A stretch of 64,000 nucleotides of DNA from NCBI GenBank assembly GCA_025024175.1, contig QCXZ01000003.1:20356392-20420391 (forward strand). Reading direction: 5' to 3'. Both the position numbers and the translations under genes were made by a program. Every line of letters begins with the position of its first letter. Position 1 is the stretch's first letter. Source of the stretch: Rhyzopertha dominica. Its lineage: Eukaryota; Arthropoda; Insecta; Coleoptera; Bostrichidae. The notes under the pieces were generated by a model. That model had not been told where the DNA came from, made no database searches, and worked only from the letters and a program-made list of their open reading frames with translations. Below, piece after piece: positions 58,384 through 64,000 of this stretch.

Positions 58384-61300
58384 TATTAATTAAAGGAAGT
58401 AGCGGTCGTAGATATCAATATTTATATTTATTTTGGGGTTTATTCGACCTTAGTTTGGTTTAAAGAATACTCTTTTTTCCAACGTCAAGCTTTCGACTGT
58501 ATTCAAGTCTTCGTCAGGACTTCTACAAGCAGTTTACAATTTTTATATACAAAATATTCTTAAATTACTAATCAACAATTATGTACTTACAGGAAATTTG
58601 AGATTATGCAATTTCTATGATATTATGTTCTATATTTATATAATCCTGGTATTCAATGAAAAAAGGAACGAAAAATGTAACATATTTTTGAAATTCAAAT
58701 TCTGTCAAATTCAAACTTAAAACAATTTCAAGACTACAAAAACAATATTACCAATACATCAATATGACCAACTAGTACATCACATAAATAACTACGTTTT
58801 TTATTATATATTTTTTTTATTTGTTAAATTTATAATTTAATGATCTATTCTTTAATTTATATATATCAGAAACAAACAGACTGCAATTTTGAATATACTA
58901 AATATGTTAAGTTAGTGATAGCAAATATGTATATATATTACTGAGTTGTTTTGTGTCTGATTTTTTTATTTATAGAATTTTTAGTCTTTTGTATTTGAAA
59001 CATTTCCAAAATCAACCTTTTGTTATAATTACTTTCAATTTCTAAAATTTTTACGTCTTCCCAACAGATAGAATGATTGTTATTGACAACATGTGTTGTA
59101 AGAGCGCATCTGTCTCTTTTTTTATTAACATCACTTTTATGTAAGGAAATTCTACTTTTTAGCCATTGAGAAGTTTGTCCTACATATGTGCTATCACACC
59201 CTTCACACTTTAAGGCATAAACGACATTAGACTGATAATTTTTATGAGTTCTAGATTTTAATTTGCTAAATAAATTATATCCCCTTTTAACATTTCTGAC
59301 TGCAATTTTTACATTTTCTAATTGAAAACTTTTTATTAATTTACTTGTTAGTCCTGTAATATTTGGAAGAGACCCAAATTTATCTAAATCTTTAACTCTT
59401 GTGTCTTGTACTATTACATTATCTTGAATAATTTGTTGTTCCAAATTGTTAGCAGTAGTTGAAAATAGAATTTTGTTAACTAAACCCTTAGGATATTTAT
59501 TTNGTAATAATAAATTTTGTAATTTTTTTAAATTTTTGTTTAAGAAATTTGGATGTGATATAATTTGAATTCTTTCTTTCATCTGTCTTATAAAATTTAA
59601 TTTTATTTTAATAGAATGATCAGACAAGAAATTTATATATTTACCGGAAGTTGTAGGTTTCTGGTACCAGTCTAATATAATTTTGTTATTATGTCGTATG
59701 ACCATAGTATCCAAAAAAGGTACGCCATTATCAACCTCTCTCACTATTGTAAATTTGATATGTTCATTGAATGAATTGAAAGTAGTTTGAATTTGGTCTA
59801 TGCAGTCTGTTGGTATTACTAAAACAAGATCATCTACAAATTTTTTAATAAAAATAATATGAAAAGGTAATTTTGGTATACACACATCAAGAAGAAAATC
59901 CATAACATATTGAGCTAAAATCGGACTAAGGGTTGAACCCATAGCACAACCAAAAACTTGTTTGTAATAAGTGTTTTCATATGTAAAATAATTATTTTCT
60001 AAAACAAAACTTATCATTTCTAAAAACAGTTTTTTTCTTTTTGTTACTATTAATTTTGGGCATTGAAAATATTGATCTATCACAGGCCAATGTTCATTAA
60101 TTACCTCAATCACTAATTCTTTGGAAATATTACCAAAAAGATTTATCACATCTAATGATATAATTTCTTGATTTGGAGGTATTATTACATTTTTAACAGA
60201 CTCTACGAAGGCAAACGTGTCTGCTATGTAGTACCTGTTATTTTTGTCATAGGCCGTCGTTAGAATATCACATAACAATTGTGCAATGTGAGTCATTGGA
60301 TTTTGTATACTAGATACTATCGGTCTTAATGGTACATTAGGTTTATGTATTTTTGGGTTTCCGTATATTTTTGGACTCACTGAATTATAAATTTTACGTT
60401 TCTTTGCTTCTTCTTTGCTTAAATATTCTACTCTTTCTAATTGCTTGAAAAAATCATTACATTTTGTTTGGATAGTAGCAGTTGGGTCATTTTTCAATAC
60501 CACAAAATTATTAGTATCTGATAGCAGTTCCATCATTTTTTCTTGATATTGTTCTTTCTTCATTACTACAGTTACCCCTCCCTTATCACTATTTAGTACT
60601 ACAATATTTTGGTTGCGCTTTAGAAAACGTTCTGCTTCTTTATACAGAATGTTTAAAGGGTCGTTTACCTGTTTATTTTTATGTATATAGCTAGTAATTA
60701 TACTGGTTAATTTGGCTCTGTATAAGTCTCTACGTTCTTCTGTAATTAGGGCAAGAAGACTTTCTATATCTGCTACCAATTTGCCTATATGAATATCTTT
60801 AACTGCTGTTTTGAAACAAAATTTTGGACCAAGGGCTAATACTGTTTTAACGTTTTCTGGTATTTCGGTATTCGACAAATTAGTAAACCATTTATTAGGT
60901 GTACTAAATTGTAGGTTTTGATTTTGCTTTAGTTTTTCAAATTTGTTTATGTTATTGGTTTTCGTAATATAAAATGTCTTATTAAATATTATTTCTTGCC
61001 TTCTTTCATACTCTTGAATAATGTGATATGGTAGAATCTGTTGCAATCTTGAAACTGTATCTATTCTGATTTTTGAATTTTGACTAATTTGAAAATTTAC
61101 ATTACTTATTTCTAAGTTTAATATTTTAAGCTTCAACCTTAAATTAAAATCCGCGATTTTCTTTTGCACGCGTTGGCTTCCCTCTTCAAATAGTCCCTGT
61201 AGGACAAACTTCTCAATGGCTAAAAAGTAGAATTTCCTTACATAAAAGTGATGTTAATAAAAAAAGAGACAGATGCGCTCTTACAACACATGTTGTCAAT

Positions 61301-61953
61301 AACAATCATTCTATCTGTTGGGAAGACGTAAAAATTTTAGAAATTGAAAGTAATTATAACAAAAGGTTGATTTTGGAAATGTTTCAAATACAAAAGACTA
61401 AAAATTCTATAAATAAATAAAAAATCAGACACACAACAACTCAGTAATATATATACATATTTGCTATCACTAACTTAACATATTTAGTATATTCAAAATT
61501 GCAGTCTGTTTGTTTCTGATATATATAAATTAAAGAATAGATCATTAAATTATAAATTTAACAAATAAAAAATATAATAAAAAACGTAGTTATTTATATG
61601 ATGTACTAGTTGGTCATATTGATGTATTGGTAATATTGTTTTTGTAGTCTTGAAATTGTTTTAAATTTGAATTTGACAGAATTTGAATTTCAAAAATATG
61701 TTACATTTTACGTTCCTTTTTTCATTGAATACCAGGATTATATAAATATAGAACATAATATCATAGAAATTGCATAATCTCAAATTTCCTGTAAGTACAT
61801 AATTGTTGATTAGTAATTTAAGAATATTTTGTATATAAAAATTGTAAACTGCTTGTAGAAGTCCTGACGAAGACTTGAATACAGTCGAAAGCTTGACGTT
61901 GGAAAAAAGAGTATTCTTTAAACCAAACTAAGGTCGAATAAACCCCAAAATAA

Positions 61954-62007
<54 letters not shown>

Positions 62008-64000
62008 TGTTATTGTATTTCCAACAAAAAATATTACTTCAAACAACAAAAACTGCAAACTCGTAGTTGGGGTAGAAACGTACCCCACGGTATTCCGTGT
62101 AACTTATTAGGCACGGTACGACGAAGGTTAAACTAAATGTTGACAAAACTGTTGCTTTACTGTTCTATTCTGCAGCTAGAAGGCCGCTTGTCCAAACCGG
62201 ATTATTACTGCATGTAAACAACAGACCTGTAAGTATTGCGAATTGTGCAAAAATTTTGAGAATACTTGTGGATGATAATCTTCGATTCAGAGAACATTCC
62301 AAAATCATAATTACCAATGTTATATTCAATTACGATTACTCTTTATAAAAAACACATTAAATTTTAAAATAAAAAAGAAAATTTGTGAATCTTTGACTCT
62401 CTCGTTGTTCAATTACGGTTTATTAGTATTTTATCCCTATTTAGATAATTCTACAAGACGCAGGTTGCAATTAGTGCAAAACACTTGTTGCAGGTATATT
62501 TATCAGTTACGAAAATTTGATCATGTTAGTTCGAAAATTGCAGAGCTTGGCTGGCTGAAGCTCAACCTTCGGTTTCATTTTCGCATGCTGTGTTTTCTTT
62601 TCAATCTTTTGTGTTCAGGATCTCCCTGTTACCTTAAAGATAAGCTTATATTTAGGCATTCTGTGCATGAGGTAGCTATTCACGGAAAAACATTAACAAT
62701 GCCGCGTCACTCCACATCTTGTTTTCAACGCAGTTTTACATATAACAGTATAAAATTATATAATTCTTTTAATAATGAGTTTATTCCGGGTCTTAAATTT
62801 CATACGTTAAAAAAAATATAAAGAAGAAGCTTTGTCATTTTAGTGAATGAACTATACTTAAAACTCAATAATACGTGCTTCAAACTTCTTTTCTCTCTTT
62901 CTTTTCTTCTTTTTTTTTCTTTCTTTTTTGTCTCGTTTCTCTTCTACATTTTCTATGCTCCACACTCATTATTCTCCTTCATATCAGCAGGGTTAAGTAT
63001 AAGAGTAGCCTTAGGCTACACTTCGCCCTGTTGGATGAAATTTATATATGTCTACAGCCATGCTAATTTAAACTATGTACTTTTTTTTCTTGTAATAATA
63101 AAGGCGATATTATTATTATTATTACTTTTGATGATCACTAATAAAGGTACCGATACCCGAAAAGTACTGGATATCCGATAAGCACATAATATACAATAAA
63201 AACTAGTTACGAAGTGATTAAAGTAGTAAAAAATTAATGTAATAATGCGCAATTAAATAGATTATTTGTGTAGTGAACACTGCCAGGTGCTAGGTAGCGC
63301 ATATAAGTATGTGCCAGCGTCACCTTGGATATTAATGTTGTAGTTAACTGCTGCCCAGCTCTGTTTCCAGTACTCACCAATGCAGAATTATGTTCTTCAA
63401 AAACCCTTGTGTTTCTCGCATCTGCTAATAAACGTCTGTTCCTGATAGCATGGATCTCCCGTCTGTGGCGTTCAAACAGCAGCTGCTGATGCAACAATTG
63501 CAAATGGTCTTTCCAAATTTTACCACTCTCCCTATCACTGCTTTGTACGGCAACTTCAATGTATCTTAAATTGATAAGAATTTATTTAGTCACTGCAAGG
63601 ATGTTACAATTTATGTTACCTATCCAGAATTTCATGAATGGAGATGTAAGAGTAGCACTTTTCCTGGTGCATTACTAATGGTGCAGGACTCGGTGAAGGA
63701 CTAGGTTTTATATCTGCATTTTCTAAAGAAGGAAATATGCTCAGAAACAGATGTTCATAGGGCATTGGCCAAAAATTCTCAGTCTGTGTTTCACTTGAAG
63801 TCGTTTGCTTTAGTTTTGTTATATCTCCTTTTCCTACATAGCTAACTCCGTTGGAAACTATATCACCAACAGTTTCTTCATCCGTTTCAGTTAAAGCCTT
63901 GGTATCATTGCCTTTGGCAGGTACAGCGTGACTTTTTTTCATTTCAGGGCAAGAATTTGCCCTGCGCACCTTTGGTTCATTAGGGCATGGTTCACCTGTA
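49400..64000 (-). CDS. TSC1: TSC1 (hamartin), C-terminal half, seven exons, 5' end outside window
   Basis: Hamartin binds tuberin (TSC2) and stabilises the TSC complex that restrains Rheb and TORC1 at the lysosome. CDS = complement of join(49400..49537, 52007..52282, 52340..52497, 53057..53243, 53298..53576, 63378..63564, 63620..64000). Every junction has GT-AG and keeps frame, giving about 534 codons to TAA at 49,400-49,402. Diagnostic blocks: PYEHLF; HEILDR; QQLLFERHRREIHAIRNRRL; FEEHNSALRDQVQLQQRDID across the large intron; then coiled coil (VNRELLLFGELHMRYQERL, KYQAQLSINKALEENILDLW). Their order and spacing match hamartin. An AATAAA on the minus strand (49,152-49,157) is a likely poly(A) signal. 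The N-terminal hamartin core is not in the window. Introns are 54-57 bp (three), 559 bp, 2.5 kb and 9.8 kb. Confidence 0.93.
49770..50686. mobile_element. 917-bp TTAA-flanked inverted-repeat element in last TSC1 intron
   Basis: TTAA at 49,766-49,769 and 50,687-50,690. Ends GAGGGGCGTTTACCTAGAGC and, inverted, GAGGGGCATTTACTTGGAGC, about 28 bp of imperfect terminal repeat. A further inverted repeat lies inside (around 49,890 and 50,035). No coding frame. TTAA target sites are typical of piggyBac-type movement, but the terminal bases are not the usual CC start. Confidence 0.75.
50731..51006. mobile_element. ~276-bp palindromic MITE in TSC1 intron
   Basis: Left arm ATAGGTTGACCAAGATATTT and CTCCTCAGACTCTCCG return inverted at 50,970-51,006 (CGGAGAGTCTGAGGAAATCT, GGTTAACCTAT). 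Arms of ~130 bp pair along their length with substitutions; one N at 50,972. No coding. Confidence 0.8.
51228..51535 (-). mobile_element. tRNA-derived SINE with 14-bp target duplication
   Basis: ATATTGCAATTATT flanks both sides (51,214-51,227 and 51,536-51,549), a duplication length typical of LINE-driven insertion. The minus strand holds TAGCTCAGTGGTAGAGC (A box, 51,319-51,335), an arm pairing TTTGA with TCAAA around CTAGTGT, and a T-arm-like GTTCAAATTTGG. About 200 bp precede this tRNA-like unit and ~70 bp follow. The same family forms the composite at 13,666-15,321. Confidence 0.8.
52007..52282 (-). CDS. TSC1: TSC1 exon, end of coiled coil and serine-rich tail
   Basis: Starts AVESKYQAQLSINKALEENI, LDLWQKVEHF, the last conserved hamartin segment. 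A variable Ser-rich region follows (one N codon at 52,088). Donor GTGAGC. Confidence 0.92.
52340..52497 (-). CDS. TSC1: TSC1 exon, coiled coil
   Basis: Acceptor CCGCAG; encodes TQQLESKITSLEACKTRIMQ and on to EEYYEKLE. Donor GTTCGT is non-consensus at +3 but the frame requires it. Confidence 0.9.
53057..53243 (-). CDS. TSC1: TSC1 exon, coiled coil
   Basis: Encodes VAIEQVCEGAKVKTELERVN, then RELLLFGELHMRYQERLTEL, matching the LNRQLL, then LGE, pattern of hamartin. Donor GTAAGT. Confidence 0.92.
53298..53576 (-). CDS. TSC1: TSC1 exon, coiled coil
   Basis: Acceptor TTTTTTAG then RDQVQLQQRDIDSLKIELES, which directly continues EEHNSAL of the previous exon as in hamartin. 93 codons of heptad-rich sequence ending DATAEAK; donor GTTTAG is weak at +4 and +5. 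Confidence 0.93.
55190..56015 (+). pseudogene. Jockey/CR1-like non-LTR retrotransposon, RT part left of piggyBac
   Basis: Within the large TSC1 intron, in sense opposite to the gene. Pieces: NAAGCDHISLQMFKICFPVI, IEQSYFPKTWKIAKV (RT domain 1-2), VSLDYSKAFDKIDHELM (motif A), a frame-shifted SGVPQGSRLGP equivalent (55,805-55,840), and LQSYADDTQLLFYF (motif C). 5'-truncated, several frameshifts. The last codons (YYIHNL) run into TTAA, where piggyBac is inserted; the frame resumes at 62,128. Confidence 0.85.
56350..58223 (+). pseudogene. piggyBac transposase (disrupted, with 60-bp intron)
   Basis: Cut-and-paste transposase of the DDD type. N-terminal acidic region (LTDAELQQIVDALDDSDEGI), then PTKPQRVWEPTDNVEIRAYI, the catalytic blocks ITVDEQLVSFRGRCSFRVYM (first Asp), GYGVTTDNFFTSLPLVNKLL (second) and GAVDTTDKMAKEYSSRQITN (third). 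The C-terminus has a cysteine-rich domain (CGRCYLCERRKYRKSRQMC, CSNC). A GT-AG intron at 56,802-56,861 joins AQQ to IFQLW. Lesions: in-frame TAA at 56,572, frameshifts near 56,685, 57,205 and 57,870, so inactive. The C-terminal frame ends at 58,223. An upstream ATG at 56,206 also exists but adds a hydrophobic stretch unlike the family. Confidence 0.88.
58321..58380. repeat. (TA)n microsatellite at left border of Penelope-like element
   Basis: About 58 bp of TA/AT dinucleotides. A matching run lies at 61,963-62,003 on the other side, consistent with insertion into an AT microsatellite. Confidence 0.9.
58938..61169 (-). CDS. Penelope-like polyprotein: reverse transcriptase and GIY-YIG endonuclease
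   Basis: 743 codons, one N (59,503) and no internal stop. Residues ~250-520 are the RT: YGNPKIHKPNVPLRPIVSSI, ISLDVINLFGNISKELVIEV (A), FGCAMGSTLSPILAQYVMDF (B) and FVDDLVLVIP (C). A linker with KPTTSGKYINF follows. Residues ~650-735 are the GIY-YIG nuclease: VVYALKCEGCDSTYVGQTSQ, WLKSRISLHKSDV, and acidic LEIESNYNKRLILEM. The frame has no ATG near its start: it runs upstream of 61,169 (EEGSQRVQKKIADF) into the inverted copy junction, so the N-terminus is truncated. Function: RT primed at a nick made by the nuclease. Confidence 0.92.
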   Translation of the reverse strand: MQKKIADFNLRLKLKILNLEISNVNFQISQNSKIRIDTVSRLQQILPYHIIQEYERRQEIIFNKTFYITKTNNINKFEKLKQNQNLQFSTPNKWFTNLSNTEIPENVKTVLALGPKFCFKTAVKDIHIGKLVADIESLLALITEERRDLYRAKLTSIITSYIHKNKQVNDPLNILYKEAERFLKRNQNIVVLNSDKGGVTVVMKKEQYQEKMMELLSDTNNFVVLKNDPTATIQTKCNDFFKQLERVEYLSKEEAKKRKIYNSVSPKIYGNPKIHKPNVPLRPIVSSIQNPMTHIAQLLCDILTTAYDKNNRYYIADTFAFVESVKNVIIPPNQEIISLDVINLFGNISKELVIEVINEHWPVIDQYFQCPKLIVTKRKKLFLEMISFVLENNYFTYENTYYKQVFGCAMGSTLSPILAQYVMDFLLDVCIPKLPFHIIFIKKFVDDLVLVIPTDCIDQIQTTFNSFNEHIKFTIVREVDNGVPFLDTMVIRHNNKIILDWYQKPTTSGKYINFLSDHSIKIKLNFIRQMKERIQIISHPNFLNKNLKKLQNLLLXNKYPKGLVNKILFSTTANNLEQQIIQDNVIVQDTRVKDLDKFGSLPNITGLTSKLIKSFQLENVKIAVRNVKRGYNLFSKLKSRTHKNYQSNVVYALKCEGCDSTYVGQTSQWLKSRISLHKSDVNKKRDRCALTTHVVNNNHSICWEDVKILEIESNYNKRLILEMFQIQKTKNSINKKIRHKTTQ
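61199..61962 (+). repeat. inverted copy of Penelope-like 3' region
   Basis: Encodes on the plus strand VGQT, then WLKSRISLHKSDVNKKRDRC to the ORF end, then the same non-coding 3' region, as an inverse of 58,418-59,184. A few substitutions only, including one that ends the frame early (AATAAATAAA). Confidence 0.92.
61963..62003. repeat. (TA)n microsatellite at right border of Penelope-like element
   Basis: About 40 bp of TA dinucleotides, counterpart of 58,321-58,380. Confidence 0.9.
62128..63125 (+). pseudogene. Jockey/CR1-like non-LTR retrotransposon, RT 3' part right of piggyBac
   Basis: Continues 55,190-56,015. Across TTAA the frame reads HNLKLNVDKTVALLF, the usual sequence after the YADD box (LKLN followed by a K and T/S). 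After a frameshift near 62,300, 62,393-62,821 encodes the thumb and C-terminal region (RRRLQLVQNTCCRYIYQLR, ELGWLKLNLR). A pyrimidine-rich 3' UTR and a tail of (ATT)n at about 63,105-63,125 follow. No RNase H. Inactive. Confidence 0.85.
63378..63564 (-). CDS. TSC1: TSC1 exon, start of coiled coil
   Basis: Follows a 55-bp intron (acceptor TTTAAG). Encodes YIEVAVQSSDRESGKIWKDH, then QLLFERHRREIHAIRNRRLL, the best conserved hamartin block, and EEHNSAL. Donor GTGAGT begins the 9.8-kb intron. Confidence 0.95.
63620..64000 (-). CDS. TSC1: TSC1 exon (partial, first in window)
   Basis: Open to the window edge with TGEPCPNEPKVRRANSCPEM at the start, so the exon begins outside. It ends HEILDR at a GTAACA donor (63,619). 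Low-complexity serine/threonine-rich until PYEHLF, which is conserved ahead of the hamartin coiled coil. Confidence 0.9.

Larger units (their letters stand above)
58418..61962 (-). mobile_element. Penelope-like retroelement with inverted terminal copies
   Basis: A minus-strand RT/GIY-YIG ORF with a 3' region 58,418-58,937. Bases 58,418-59,184 (3' region plus end of ORF) recur inverted at 61,199-61,962, directly upstream of the ORF. Penelope elements are known for such inverted or tandem partial copies (pLTRs). Pairing is nearly perfect, so the copy is young. Both arms carry the CTGACGA, hairpin, CGAAAGCTTGACG motif. Confidence 0.9.
56016..62127 (+). mobile_element. piggyBac element carrying a nested Penelope-like element
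   Basis: TTAA duplicates at 56,012-56,015 and 62,128-62,131. Terminal repeats CCTTCGTCGTACC (left) and GGTACGACGAAGG (right) are perfect over 13 bp, with subterminal GGGGTAC-type repeats at both ends. Removing the nested TA-flanked Penelope-like element (58,321-62,003) leaves ~2.4 kb, the usual piggyBac size. The element splits a Jockey/CR1-like RT, and the two parts rejoin in frame across one TTAA. Confidence 0.92.

Overview
The window is AT-rich insect (at least arthropod) nuclear DNA with no bacterial content. This is read from the mobile elements present (mariner, piggyBac, Penelope-like, R1/I-type and Jockey/CR1-type non-LTR, Ty3/gypsy) and from one host gene with short GT-AG introns. 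Order and species cannot be fixed from sequence alone. Scattered single Ns and one 100-N block show it is a draft scaffold.

Host gene: the right end carries the 3' half of TSC1 (hamartin) on the minus strand. Seven exons between 49,400 and 64,000 keep one reading frame of about 534 codons; the 5' part lies beyond the window. Its 9.8-kb intron (53,577-63,377) holds a triple nest: a Jockey/CR1-like retrotransposon is split at a TTAA site by a piggyBac element, and the piggyBac carries a Penelope-like element with ~765-bp inverted flanks. Its last intron holds a TTAA-flanked inverted-repeat element, a palindromic MITE and a tRNA-derived SINE.

Left part (1-16 kb): a mariner relic, a dead R1-type retrotransposon, ~3.8 kb with nothing recognised, then palindromic elements at 6.4, 8.4 and 8.9-10.2 kb. 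A Penelope-like relic follows at 11.85-13.0 kb. After it comes an RNase H-bearing non-LTR relic (13.07-15.99 kb), split by a 1.66-kb composite with a 9-bp target duplication, tRNA-like modules and a 1-kb TA-flanked palindrome.

Middle (16-46 kb): a 123-bp satellite array (41 codons per unit) that inverts near 17.76 kb. A CR1-like element with PHD-finger and CCHC motifs in ORF1 inserted into it, and a gypsy element inserted into that ORF1. The gypsy and part of the CR1-like element appear twice, on either side of the 100-N gap. The junctions, and the way errors rise toward the gap, indicate two unmerged overlapping contig ends, so the real locus is probably about 10 kb shorter. The CR1-like ORF1 and ORF2 share a frame and are separated only by UAG-CAG-CCA, a readthrough-type context; ORF2 has no AUG before its endonuclease. 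The gypsy gag ends in a canonical A-AAA-AAC -1 slippery site. A second, decayed gypsy relic (46.05-48.94 kb) lies between the satellite and the TSC1 3' end.
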